Under the pieces are notes generated by a model. That model did not search any database. It saw only the letters and a list, made by a program, of their open reading frames with translations, and was not told where the DNA came from. 64,000 bases of DNA, taken from contig NZ_JAGFUX010000002.1 in NCBI RefSeq assembly GCF_017601095.1, positions 62,001 to 126,000 on the forward strand. Direction: 5' to 3'. Shown here piece after piece: positions 18,647 through 27,250 of the stretch. Position 1 is the first letter of the stretch, and every line of letters starts with the position of its first letter. The position numbers and the translations under genes were made by a program. The DNA is from Streptococcus suis (lineage in GTDB: Bacteria; Bacillota; Bacilli; Lactobacillales; Streptococcaceae).

Positions 18647-18826
18647 TTATGAGAAAAGATCAATCAATGACAACAAGCCTCTTGATAAGAGGAGGTCAAA
18701 AAGATACACAAGTGCCACGAAAAAGGCTGTGTATTGAAGTACAGATGAAAAATCCAACCAGCTCTGCTTACCGCTTGGCCAAGTGGTTTCTTTTAAAATT
18801 CGAAAGGTATCTGCAAAAAATTTCAC
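18647..18826 (-). CDS. secE: Preprotein translocase subunit SecE
   Basis: Essential small subunit of SecYEG. 59 residues starting at a GTG codon: MKFFADTFRILKETTWPSG, then one membrane segment (VLQYTAFFVALVYLFDLLL). The RILKETTWPS motif is diagnostic for SecE. The GTG at 18826 is preceded by TAGGAG, which overlaps the rpmG stop; the gap between the two genes is 9 bp. It is easily missed because it is short and has no ATG. Confidence 0.95.
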   Translation of the reverse strand: MKFFADTFRILKETTWPSGKQSWLDFSSVLQYTAFFVALVYLFDLLLSRGLLSLIDLFS

Positions 18827-18835
18827 AACAAACTC

Positions 18836-18988
18836 CTATCTTGTTTCCTTATGTGGCTGGTATTGCCCACAATGCTTACAATATTTATTTACTTCCAACC
18901 GTACAGGTCTTGGATTGCTCGATAATTGAATCGAATAGTTACGAGACCCACAAACTGTACAGGCTAAACTTGCTTTTTTAAGTGCCAT
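18836..18988 (-). CDS. rpmG: 50S ribosomal protein L33
   Basis: 50-residue zinc-binding L33: [19 protein letters not shown] with CxxC (about residues 10-13), later CKHCG, giving the four-Cys zinc ribbon. The ATG at 18988 has GGAGGG just upstream. First gene of rpmG-secE-nusG, with its own promoter at 19007-19035. Confidence 0.95.
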   Translation of the reverse strand: MALKKASLACTVCGSRNYSIQLSSNPRPVRLEVNKYCKHCGQYQPHKETR

Positions 18989-19006
18989 AAGCCCTCCATC
19001 CAAACC

Positions 19007-19035
19007 ATTGTAACACGTTTAAGAGCTTTTGACAA
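19007..19035 (-). promoter_or_regulatory. rpmG-secE-nusG promoter
   Basis: Minus strand TTGTCA (19030-19035), 17 bp, TACAAT (19007-19012). The -35 abuts the pbp2A stop codon. Confidence 0.85.
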
Positions 19036-21273
19036 CTACTGGAACCATCCGAGCACCATATCAATCAAGGTCTTAGCCCGTTCTGGTAGTTTGGCATCCA
19101 CAATATTCTGCTTGGCTTGTTCCAATAAGTTTTGTGTCTGCTGACTGACTTCAGCAATCTGATCCTGCAAGGCAGTATCTTCTGCCGTCTGACTCACATC
19201 TTCAGCGACGGAGACAATGCCATTTTGTACATAGGCATTTTCAACACTAAACTGCGTGCCAGCCGTATTGGGCAGGATAGCTCCTGCAACAGTACGAAAG
19301 ACCTGAGGGGCCATCCAGGAGTTGGTGCCGTCAATATAGTGGCTTTCATCTGTAACCTCAAAGCCAACCCATTGACTAATCACCAAATCTGGCGTGTAAC
19401 CAATCACCCACTGGTCATTGATTAAGTCCACATTAAAGCTGGTCTCTGTCGTCCCTGTTTTTCCGGCGATATTATATCCATAAACATCTGCATTAACTCC
19501 TGTACCATTGGTAAAGGTACCGAGCATCATGGAAGTCATCTTATCGGCGACAGATTTGTCAATCACTCGGGTTGAGGATTCCTTATGTTGGCCCAAGACC
19601 TTTCCATTGGCCGACTCGATGCGGGTAATCAGATGGGCATCCTTCATCACACCCCCATTTGCAAAGGTCGCGTAGGCTTGCGCCATTTCCAGAGGATTGG
19701 TGGACACACCGCTACCGATAGACACACCGAGAACTTTTTCCACAGAATCCATCTCAAGTCCAAACTTTTCACCGTATTCAAATGCCTTGTTCAATCCTAA
19801 TGTATTGACAATTGCAGCGACCGGTAGGTTGTAAGAAAGTGCCAAGGCTTGGTACATAGGAACGGTTTCCGAAGTTGTACGATCATAGTTATGCAGGGTA
19901 TAACCACCATAGGTTTCAGTATGATTGTCCAATTCCTGATCAATAGACCAACCTGCTGCAACTGCCGGAGCATAGGCAACCAAGGGCTTGATGGTCGAAC
20001 CAGGACTTCGAGTAGATTGGGTCGCAAAGTTAAAACTGCGGAAGGATTGACCTTCGGAAGAATTAACGCGACCAACCAAGGCACGAACCCCACCCGTTGT
20101 AGGATCCAAAGCAACACTTGCCGATTGGGCAGAGCTGCCATCGACAGCTGCCGTTGGAAAGAGACTTTCGTCGTCATAGATGACCTGCATGCTGGCCTGG
20201 GAAGCCTGGTCCATCTCGGTATAGATACGATAGCCATTATTGATGATATCTGACTCCGTCAGACCATAGCGTTCAATGGCTTCAGCAATGACAGCATCAA
20301 AGTAAGAAGGGTAATTGTAATTACTCTGCTTGCCTGCATAGGTGTCATTGAGTTGGCTAGCGAGATCAACCTGGAAACCTGCATCTGCTGTCGCCTGATC
20401 GATCGCCCCTGCGTCTACCATAGCTTGCAAGACCGTATTGCGACGATTGGTCGCATTTTCAAGTGAATAATACGGGTTGTAAATTTCCGGCCCCTTCAAC
20501 ATCCCTGTCAATAAGGCAGCCTGTTCTAAGGTCAGCTGGCTGGCAGAAATACCAAAATACTTTTGACTGGCATCTTCTACACCCCAGACCCCATTCCCAA
20601 AATAGGCATTGTTGAGGTACATGGTGAGAATTTCTTCCTTGCTGTATTTTTTATTGATTTCCAGGGCAAGGAAGTATTCTCTAGCCTTACGGCTAATTGA
20701 CTGTTCTTGGGTCAGGAAGGCATTTTTGGCCAACTGCTGAGTAATGGTGGAGCCACCGCCAGACCGCCCCAGCGTAAGGACCGCCAAGATAGTCCGCATG
20801 TAATTGATTCCTGAGTTTTCGTAAAATGTTCGGTCCTCTGTTGCTACGACAGCCTCTTCCATGACATCGGAAATAGCATCCAATTCAACATAGGTCCCTT
20901 TTTGTCCCGACAAGGTCCCTGCTTCCACACCTTCCTTGTCATAAATAACCGTCGTTGCCTTCAGGGCAGCCTGCAGGTCCCCAACATTTGCTGTTTTCGC
21001 TAGGAAGAAGAGGTAGCCACCAACTGTCAACACCATAACCCCAATCAAAATCATTAATATCTTGGTCAACTGGTAGCGACGCCAGAACTTGCGGACAGGT
21101 TCTGGTATGCGCGAAGGTTTTTTAGGCTTGGGATCCTGACCACCACGGCTCTTGCGTCGGCTCAATCCCTCTTGTTCTAGACTGTCTTGTCCAGACTGGT
21201 CTGGTTTATCCATTTTTTCTTTTTCATCTAATCCCTTTAACTGGATGGTTTCTTGTAAATCCTGGTCCATCAT
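19036..21273 (-). CDS. pbp2A: Class A penicillin-binding protein 2A
   Basis: Bifunctional peptidoglycan glycosyltransferase and transpeptidase, 745 residues. It has a basic cytoplasmic N-terminus of about 65 residues, one membrane anchor (ILMILIGVMVLTVGGYLFFLA) and a GT51 domain (TEDRTFYENSGI, GGSTITQQLAKN, EEILTMYLNNAYFG). The transpeptidase domain carries SPGSTIKP (SxxK), SYN and KTGTTE. The GT51 motif reads EDRTFYEN where many family members have EDxxFxxH. Located upstream of rpmG-secE-nusG, as in other streptococci. Confidence 0.95.
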   Translation of the reverse strand: MMDQDLQETIQLKGLDEKEKMDKPDQSGQDSLEQEGLSRRKSRGGQDPKPKKPSRIPEPVRKFWRRYQLTKILMILIGVMVLTVGGYLFFLAKTANVGDLQAALKATTVIYDKEGVEAGTLSGQKGTYVELDAISDVMEEAVVATEDRTFYENSGINYMRTILAVLTLGRSGGGSTITQQLAKNAFLTQEQSISRKAREYFLALEINKKYSKEEILTMYLNNAYFGNGVWGVEDASQKYFGISASQLTLEQAALLTGMLKGPEIYNPYYSLENATNRRNTVLQAMVDAGAIDQATADAGFQVDLASQLNDTYAGKQSNYNYPSYFDAVIAEAIERYGLTESDIINNGYRIYTEMDQASQASMQVIYDDESLFPTAAVDGSSAQSASVALDPTTGGVRALVGRVNSSEGQSFRSFNFATQSTRSPGSTIKPLVAYAPAVAAGWSIDQELDNHTETYGGYTLHNYDRTTSETVPMYQALALSYNLPVAAIVNTLGLNKAFEYGEKFGLEMDSVEKVLGVSIGSGVSTNPLEMAQAYATFANGGVMKDAHLITRIESANGKVLGQHKESSTRVIDKSVADKMTSMMLGTFTNGTGVNADVYGYNIAGKTGTTETSFNVDLINDQWVIGYTPDLVISQWVGFEVTDESHYIDGTNSWMAPQVFRTVAGAILPNTAGTQFSVENAYVQNGIVSVAEDVSQTAEDTALQDQIAEVSQQTQNLLEQAKQNIVDAKLPERAKTLIDMVLGWFQ

Positions 21274-21300
21274 CTCTTCCTTTCTATGTGAATTTTTTCC

Positions 21301-21306
21301 ATTATA
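21301..21306 (-). promoter_or_regulatory. pbp2A -10 element
   Basis: TATAAT on the minus strand, 28 bp upstream of the start codon. The -35 is weak. Confidence 0.45.
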
Positions 21307-21430
21307 CTACATTTTACACATTTCCCTAAGAAAAAGCCCCTCTTGTCCCTTGTGACAGCAGAGAGTGAGAGGGAATTTTTTCCAAAAATATGATAAAATA
21401 GGGTCATTCTGAACTGAGAAGAGGATTCCC

Positions 21431-22399
21431 ATGACACAAGTATATGACATTACCATCATTGGTGGCGGACCAGTCGGTCTATTCGCCACCTTCTACGCCC
21501 ACCTCCGCCAGGCCAAGGTCAAAATCATTGACTCTCTGCCCCAACTAGGTGGCCAGCCAGCCATTCTCTATCCTGAAAAGGCCATTTTGGACATTCCGGC
21601 CTTTCCAAGCCTGACGGGACAGGAATTGACCGACAACCTCCTTGCACAACTGGCACCCTTTGACACCACCATCTGCCTCAATGAAACCCTAACTGCCATT
21701 GAGCCTGGGGAGGTCATTTCCCTAACAACTAACAAGGGTAGCCATCAAACTAAGACTCTGATTATCGCCATGGGTGGCGGGGCCTTCAAGCCTCGTCCGC
21801 TGGAGATTGATGGTGCTGATAGCTTTGACAACGTCCACTACCACGTGTCCAATATCCAGCAGTATGCCGACAAGGACATCGTCGTCTTGGGTGGTGGTGA
21901 CTCTGCGGTGGATTGGTCACTGGCCTTTGAAAAGATTGCCAAAACTACCCAGATTGTCCACCGTCGTGACAACTTCCGAGCCCTTGAGCACAGCGTGGAG
22001 GAGCTCAAGCAGTCCAGCGTCACCATTCACACACCATTTGTCCCTAAAGGGCTTTCTGGGGAAAATGGCAGAGCTTCTAGCATTCATTTTGACAAGGTTA
22101 AGAGCGAGGACAAGCTGACCCTGTCTTTTGACCACCTCTTTGTCAACTACGGTTTCAAATCATCTGTCGGCACGCTGAAAGAATGGGGCTTGGAACTTAA
22201 TCGCCACCGCATTGTCGTCAACAGCAAGCAAGAAACCTCTGTCCCTGGTATCTATGCTATCGGTGATTGTTGCTTCTATGAAGGCAAAATCGACCTGATT
22301 GCGACTGGACTGGGCGAAGCCCCAACCGCTGTTAACAATGCCATGAACTACCTCAATCCAAACGAAAAAGTGCAACCCAAGCACTCCACCAGCCTATAA
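21431..22399 (+). CDS. Ferredoxin/flavodoxin-NADP+ reductase, thioredoxin-reductase type
   Basis: FAD/NAD(P)-dependent oxidoreductase, 322 residues. It has an N-terminal FAD motif (IIGGGPVGLFATFYA), an NADPH motif (VVLGGGDSAVDWSLAF near residue 155) and a C-terminal FAD contact (IYAIGDCCFYEG). The CxxC pair of thioredoxin reductase is missing, which places it with the type-2 ferredoxin-NADP reductases. The next gene starts 1 bp after its stop. Confidence 0.9.
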   Translation: MTQVYDITIIGGGPVGLFATFYAHLRQAKVKIIDSLPQLGGQPAILYPEKAILDIPAFPSLTGQELTDNLLAQLAPFDTTICLNETLTAIEPGEVISLTTNKGSHQTKTLIIAMGGGAFKPRPLEIDGADSFDNVHYHVSNIQQYADKDIVVLGGGDSAVDWSLAFEKIAKTTQIVHRRDNFRALEHSVEELKQSSVTIHTPFVPKGLSGENGRASSIHFDKVKSEDKLTLSFDHLFVNYGFKSSVGTLKEWGLELNRHRIVVNSKQETSVPGIYAIGDCCFYEGKIDLIATGLGEAPTAVNNAMNYLNPNEKVQPKHSTSL

Positions 22400-22400
22400 G

Positions 22401-23270
22401 ATGAAAATTGATATTCGCATTCCCCAAGCCTTTCCTCAACTGACTGTCAAGGAGGTCTTGGAAGATTATTTTCTCATTCCCAGAAAAATCCGCCACTTCC
22501 TCCGCATCAAGAAGCAGGTCCGTGTCAACGGTGAGCTGATTAACTGGCAGAGCCCGATAGCAGCAGGCGACTTGTTAGAATTGACCTTTGACCAGGAAGA
22601 TTATCCAGAAAAAAGCATTCCTCTGGGACAGGCGAACTTGGTGGAGGAACTCTATCAGGATGAGCATTTGATTATCGTCAACAAGCCTGAAGGCATGAAA
22701 ACCCACGGCAATGAGCCGACGGAGCTTGCCCTGCTCAACCACGTATCTGCCTACGTGGGACAGACCTGCTATGTAGTTCACAGGCTGGATATGGAAACCA
22801 GCGGAGCCATTCTCTTCGCCAAAAATCCCTTTATCCTACCCATTCTCAATCGGCTCTTGGAAGACAAGGTCATCTACCGTGACTACCTAGCCCTCTGCCA
22901 AGGCCAACTAAAAAAGACAGACTGGACTATTACCGATAAGATTGGACGGGACCGGCATGATCGCAGAAAGCGGGTGGTCGACAACCGTAAGGGGCAGGTT
23001 GCTTTGACCCAGGTCCGCCTCTTGAGTTCTGTTGGAAAACACAGTCTGGTATCCTGTCGCCTCCAGACAGGACGGACCCACCAAATCCGAGTTCATCTAG
23101 CTCACCACGGTCATGCTCTAATCGGCGACCCACTTTACAGTCGAGTCGCAGCACCTCGCCTCATGCTCCACGCCCAAAAACTCAGCCTGACCCACCCGCT
23201 GACACTCGAAGAAATCAGTGTGGAAGCACGGTCAAAGAGTTTTGAGAAGGTGATGAAAAACATGAAATAA
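22401..23270 (+). CDS. RluA/RluD-family pseudouridine synthase
   Basis: RNA pseudouridylase, 289 residues. It has an N-terminal S4-like region (RHFLRIKKQVRVNG) and then the catalytic domain with HRLDMETSG (catalytic Asp) near residue 128, followed by TGRTHQIRVHLAHHGHALIGDPLY. The exact rRNA target is not deducible. Coupled to the upstream reductase gene. Confidence 0.93.
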   Translation: MKIDIRIPQAFPQLTVKEVLEDYFLIPRKIRHFLRIKKQVRVNGELINWQSPIAAGDLLELTFDQEDYPEKSIPLGQANLVEELYQDEHLIIVNKPEGMKTHGNEPTELALLNHVSAYVGQTCYVVHRLDMETSGAILFAKNPFILPILNRLLEDKVIYRDYLALCQGQLKKTDWTITDKIGRDRHDRRKRVVDNRKGQVALTQVRLLSSVGKHSLVSCRLQTGRTHQIRVHLAHHGHALIGDPLYSRVAAPRLMLHAQKLSLTHPLTLEEISVEARSKSFEKVMKNMK

Positions 23271-23303
23271 ATAGCTGCACCCTTAGAGTTCTATATCCCT
23301 GTT

Positions 23304-23329
23304 TCACTGGACTAATCCAGTGATTTTTT
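23304..23329 (+). terminator. Terminator after the pseudouridine synthase
   Basis: TCACTGGA-CTAA-TCCAGTGA followed by TTTTTT. Confidence 0.85.
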
Positions 23330-23343
23330 ATGCTTCCACTAAC

Positions 23344-23374
23344 CAAAAAATCCAGATAAGGTAATCTTGTCTGG
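23344..23374 (-). terminator. Terminator of the split membrane-protein gene
   Basis: Minus strand CCAGA / TCTGG stem followed by ATTTTTT. Nothing else is seen between 23330 and 23481. Confidence 0.5.
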
Positions 23375-23481
23375 GTTTACAAGTTAATTACTTAAAACAT
23401 CAAAAAAATATGTACCTTGGGATTTTAGAATACATTGCTCAGCCATAAACCAAAAGTAAACTAATAGGATCTAAACAAAAC

Positions 23482-24260
23482 CTACTTTCCCAAACTTTCC
23501 TTATATCGCTTGGACTTTTTACCATACCAGTCTTCAATACTATATCCTGAGAGAATACGATAGTCTTCCATATATTTATTAATATAAAATCCTTGAATAC
23601 AACTAAACACTATTGCTACGATAAAGTAGAAACCAAAAACAGGCAGAACCACCGCAAATACCATCACTAAATTTCTAAGCAAGTCATTCTGATAAATACC
23701 TTCCCCTTGATTGGGTAAAAAGAGACGAAACAGAACGAGGGGAAAGACGATTAAGCCACCATATTTCCTCCCTAAGACAACAAACTTCTCCATCACATCA
23801 TTTAAGGGATTGGAGACCGATTGGTTTCCATATAAACCATTCAAAACTTCTTTCTTAAACCATAGGTATCTTTCTACAATTACAAAAATTATGATGGACA
23901 GATGGATAGGTTTAGAATGACTGCAATTAGCGAACCAAAAAACATAGCTGAACCAATAGTAAATAGAACAATTGCTTGAAAATTAAGTAAACTCACCATC
24001 AAGAACATATTCCAATTGAAATAGTAATACGACAAAATTCGATTGTGGCGTATCTTTCTAACGTCCATTAGGTAATGAACGATTACTAATAAGCCGATCC
24101 ATGTAGGGATTGAAAATAGGATTTTCGCCTCTACAAATAATATATTTCCAACTTCCTTATCCGAATACGGTCCGATAAATGATATTAGAAAGATAAAAAA
24201 TTCAACTGTCAAAAAACCTATTATTTTCTTTCTGTAACCATTTTTATCCATGTCCTCCAT
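23482..24260 (-). pseudogene. Integral membrane protein gene split by a frameshift
   Basis: Two adjoining minus-strand frames (24260-23889 and 23844-23482) together read as one membrane protein of about 257 residues. The first ends VILNLSICPS-stop. The second frame, read upstream of its apparent TTG start, gives SIIIFVIVERYLWFKKEVLNG, which continues the hydrophobic segment. At the break lie two near-identical 8-mers in tandem (plus strand GATGGACA GATGGATA, 23893-23908); removing one restores an open frame ILNLSIIIFVIVERYL. I do not recognise the family. It is AT-rich with about five hydrophobic segments. It could be real decay or a sequencing artefact. Confidence 0.7.
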
Positions 24261-24437
24261 TGAAGTCTAAATGTACCGATCCGTTACCAACCTCATCCTC
24301 TCTTTTAAAGAGGTATTCCATATTGTTTTTTTCATGTTTTTTCATCCTTATCAAATCAACCTGCTCTACTATTATACCAAAATTCTAGATAAGATGGCAT
24401 ATTTAAAAATGCCATTCAGATATGAGTTTGAAGCCAC

Positions 24438-24465
24438 CAAAAAAAGCTGAACACTCAGCTTTTTT
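24438..24465 (-). terminator. purR terminator
   Basis: AAAAAAAGCTGA-ACAC-TCAGCTTTTTTT, symmetric and probably bidirectional. The rest of 24261-24526 shows no gene. Confidence 0.85.
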
Positions 24466-24526
24466 TATGCACGCATAATCTAAATAGGGGGCAGCTTACA
24501 TCTCTTGAAGTGCTGACCAGTAAAAG

Positions 24527-25339
24527 TTACTCAAAAATATTTCCCAACTCAACGTCCACCCGATTTTCTTTGACATTGATGTCGGTCACAGCCAGAAGTG
24601 ACTTATAGTTGGCAACGTTGCGGTCTCCTTTTTGGTTCTCTGCAAAGACAGCTACACCGGCTAGAGTTGAGTCAAATTCAGAAAGAAGGCTGATCATACC
24701 ATTGATGGTACCTCCGTTTTTCAAGAAGTCATCCACAATCAAGACACGACTTCCTGCCTTCAAGCTACGCTTGGATAGGAACATCTTTTCAATCCGATCG
24801 CTAGATCCTGACACATAGTTAACCGAAACGGTTGAACCCTCTGTAATCTTTAGATCCCGACGAACAATAACAAATGGAACATTGAGAACATTGGCAACGG
24901 CATTGGCCAAAGGAACCCCCTTAGTGGCAACTGTCATGACCGCATCAATCTTTTCATCTTTAAAGGCATTGGCAATAATACGGCCAACATTTTTCAAGGT
25001 TTGAGGTGTAGACAACAAATCAGATGAGTAAATATAACCGCCTGGCAGGATTCGATTGCTTTCTGCCATCTGCTGACGGAGGTCTTCTGCGATGGCGAGG
25101 GACTCTTCTCGTGAAATCGAAGGCGTGAAAATAACCCCACCACTAGCACCTGTAATGGTTTCGATCTGACCGATTGAACTTTCCTCAAAGGCCTTTTTGA
25201 TGATGGCAATATCTTCTGAAATAGAAGATTTTGCTGACTCATACTTTTCCGCAAAGGTATTCAAGCTAGTTAATTTGTATGGATGATTGATCAGATAGTT
25301 TGAAATAACAACCATCCGTTCACTGCGTCTCAATTTCAT
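24527..25339 (-). CDS. purR: Purine operon regulator PurR
   Basis: PRPP-sensing regulator of purine genes in Firmicutes, 270 residues. It has an N-terminal winged helix (MKLRRSERMVVISNYLI) and a C-terminal phosphoribosyltransferase-fold domain with the PRPP loop VLIVDDFLKNGGT near residue 200. Its own promoter region carries a PurBox-like GCGAAC site, suggesting autoregulation. Confidence 0.95.
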   Translation of the reverse strand: MKLRRSERMVVISNYLINHPYKLTSLNTFAEKYESAKSSISEDIAIIKKAFEESSIGQIETITGASGGVIFTPSISREESLAIAEDLRQQMAESNRILPGGYIYSSDLLSTPQTLKNVGRIIANAFKDEKIDAVMTVATKGVPLANAVANVLNVPFVIVRRDLKITEGSTVSVNYVSGSSDRIEKMFLSKRSLKAGSRVLIVDDFLKNGGTINGMISLLSEFDSTLAGVAVFAENQKGDRNVANYKSLLAVTDINVKENRVDVELGNIFE

Positions 25340-25367
25340 TCGTCCTCTCCTTTTTAGGCTTTTTCCT

Positions 25368-25401
25368 ATTATAACACATTAAAAACGAAAAAGCGAACTA
25401 T
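25368..25401 (-). promoter_or_regulatory. purR promoter with PurBox-like site
   Basis: Minus-strand extended -10 TGTTATAAT (TATAAT at 25368-25373). Plus-strand AAAAGCGAACTAT at 25389-25401 is one mismatch from the PurBox consensus and falls at the expected -35 position. It also lies in the terminator hairpin of the upstream gene. Confidence 0.5.
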
Positions 25402-25433
25402 TTTTAGAAAAACAGTCCACTTTTTCGTTTTTT
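25383..25433 (-). terminator. Terminator after the phosphotransferase pseudogene
   Basis: AAAAACGAAAAAG / CTTTTTCGTTTTT long stem with extra internal pairing. Confidence 0.75.
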
Positions 25434-25436
25434 CCA

Positions 25437-26309
25437 TTAGTTTCTAGGATACCAAATCGGTTTTAGGCTGGTAAAGTCCGCATACCATTCCGAAATGATG
25501 GCTGCCTGCTCCTTCATCAGGGGGATTTGGAGGGGATCTACGCGCTCTGCCCACGAAAGAGCCCCCAGACTGTTCACGGTCAGATAAAGGGCTAAAAGCC
25601 TCCAAAATTCCTCTGGAATAGCGCCGTCAAAATAGGCATCTACCTGACCACGCGCAAAGGCTGGCGACAAATCAGCCGTAAAAATCAAGCGATTAAATTC
25701 TTCCCAGGGATCTCCTATATCGTAGCGGTCAAAGTCTAATACTTTTAATTTTCTATCTCTTCCCAACAAGAAATTCCCCGTGTGGAAATCACCGTGATGA
25801 TAGGTAATTGGTCTTCCTGCCAGCAAGTGACGGTTGGCTTGAACAAAGTCTATCATAGCTTGACCATTTGGATAGGAATGACTAGCTACTGGGTAGGCAG
25901 CTAATTTACTGTCAATCTTAGCCTGATAAAAACTGTTCCAGTCTCGCAGACTTTGATCAATAGGTAGGGCATGTAAGGTTCGCAAAAACTGTCCAGCCTG
26001 ACAGCCCAAATCATACAAGTCAGCATCAGACAGGCTAGAAACCACGTCCTTCATATCCTGACCTTCCATCCATTCTTAGAGGCTATAGACCGACTCCTAA
26101 TCCACCCAAAAGGCGATTGGCTCTGCCACAGGCAAACCTAAACCAAACAGGTTTTCAACTAATTGAAACTCTAATTGCTTAGCCTCATAGGCTGGTCGCT
26201 CTGCTATTCTCAAAAGACCAAGGCGACCATCTTCTAGCTGGACCTTGTACTTTCGGTCCGTGGACCAGCCTTTGGTGAGGGGCTGACGAGATACAATCCC
26301 AACTGCCAT
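25437..26309 (-). pseudogene. Aminoglycoside/choline-kinase-like phosphotransferase with two in-frame stops
   Basis: One continuous frame of 290 codons interrupted by TAG (26097-26099) and TAA (26076-26078), 21 bp apart and in the same frame: ...IAFWVD-stop-ESVYSL-stop-EWMEGQDMKD... The C-terminal part keeps the APH catalytic loop HGDFHTGNFLL and the metal-binding LDFDRYD, so the loss looks recent. The start codon overlaps the yhaM stop (TAATG). A fragment starting at ATG 26069 (210 residues) could still be made, but it lacks the nucleotide-binding N-lobe. Confidence 0.85.
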
Positions 26310-27250
26310 TAGTCTAGATTAGGCTTATAGAAGGCGCGGTTATCCATGGCAAAGATGCGGTTGGTCATCTCGCCTGGACCGACCTTGTCCAAGGCCGATA
26401 GCATCATCATCATTTCCGCATCGATGTTGTCAATCATGTGGAGGATTTCCGCCTCCATAATCTGCGGACGGACAGGGCTTCCATACTCCAAGAGGCCATG
26501 GTGGCTTAGGATAACATGGCGCAGAACAGTCACTTCTTCCTTGCTATCGTCGATACTCAATTCCACCAAGACCTTGGTAATCTCTTCATCAATCAGGGAA
26601 ATGTGACCGATCAGATTGCCACGGACAGTGTAGCCTGTGTTATCAGGTCCTGTCAGTTCAATCACCTTGGCTAGGTCATGGAGCATAATCCCTGCGAAAA
26701 GCAGGCTCTTATTGAGCTGGGGATAAATATCACCAATTTTATCAGCCAAGCGGACCATGGTCGCTGTATGGAAGGACAAGCCTGAGTAGAAGGCATGGTG
26801 ATTGGTCTTGGCTGCTGGATAGGAATAAAATTCCTTTTCATATTTACCGTACAGAGCACGGACAATCCGCTGCCAAGTGGCATTTTCAATGCGGAAAATC
26901 ATCTGGCTCAGATATTCCTTGGTGTCCTTGACATCAACAGGAGGTTTTTCCTTAAAATCTGCAGGATCATTTGGCTCACCGGCTTTTGGCAAACGAAGAA
27001 CCAGTTGATTGACCTGGGGGGTGTTGTTGTAAACCTCACGACGTCCCTGCATGTGAACAACTGTCCCAGCAGTAAAGTCTTTGATTTTCCCTGGTTGGGC
27101 ATCCCAGACCTTGCCTTCAATCTCGCCCGTATCATCTTGGAAGGTCAGAGCTAGGTAGTCTTTGCCAGCTCGTGTTTGACGGACTTCAGCTGTCTTGATG
27201 AGATAGAATCCTTCGAAGAATTCATCTTTTTTCATTTGGTTAATTTTCAT
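26309..27250 (-). CDS. yhaM: 3'-5' exoribonuclease YhaM
   Basis: RNase with an N-terminal OB-fold (MKINQMKKDEFFEGFYLIKTAEVRQTRAG; about 1-110) and a C-terminal HD domain (FHTATMVRLADKIG, MLHDLAKVIELTG; about 150-300), 313 residues. I chose the ATG at 27250, preceded by GAGGAAGA, instead of the in-frame ATG four codons upstream, which lies inside that site. Overlaps rmuC upstream and the phosphotransferase pseudogene downstream, so all are one operon. Confidence 0.93.
   Translation of the reverse strand: MKINQMKKDEFFEGFYLIKTAEVRQTRAGKDYLALTFQDDTGEIEGKVWDAQPGKIKDFTAGTVVHMQGRREVYNNTPQVNQLVLRLPKAGEPNDPADFKEKPPVDVKDTKEYLSQMIFRIENATWQRIVRALYGKYEKEFYSYPAAKTNHHAFYSGLSFHTATMVRLADKIGDIYPQLNKSLLFAGIMLHDLAKVIELTGPDNTGYTVRGNLIGHISLIDEEITKVLVELSIDDSKEEVTVLRHVILSHHGLLEYGSPVRPQIMEAEILHMIDNIDAEMMMMLSALDKVGPGEMTNRIFAMDNRAFYKPNLD

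Noticed and set aside
21313..21375. Terminator-like CCCTCT/AGAGGG hairpin upstream of the reductase gene
   Set aside because: No plus-strand gene ends there and the stem is short with a large loop.
23893..23908. Two independent genes at 23482-23844 and 23889-24260
   Set aside because: The second has only a TTG start, and its upstream translation continues the first protein; one split gene explains both better, though separate genes cannot be excluded.
26076..26099. TAG/TAA in the phosphotransferase as recoding (pyrrolysine or selenocysteine)
   Set aside because: No recoding machinery or stem-loop is seen, and two different stop codons 21 bp apart fit decay better.
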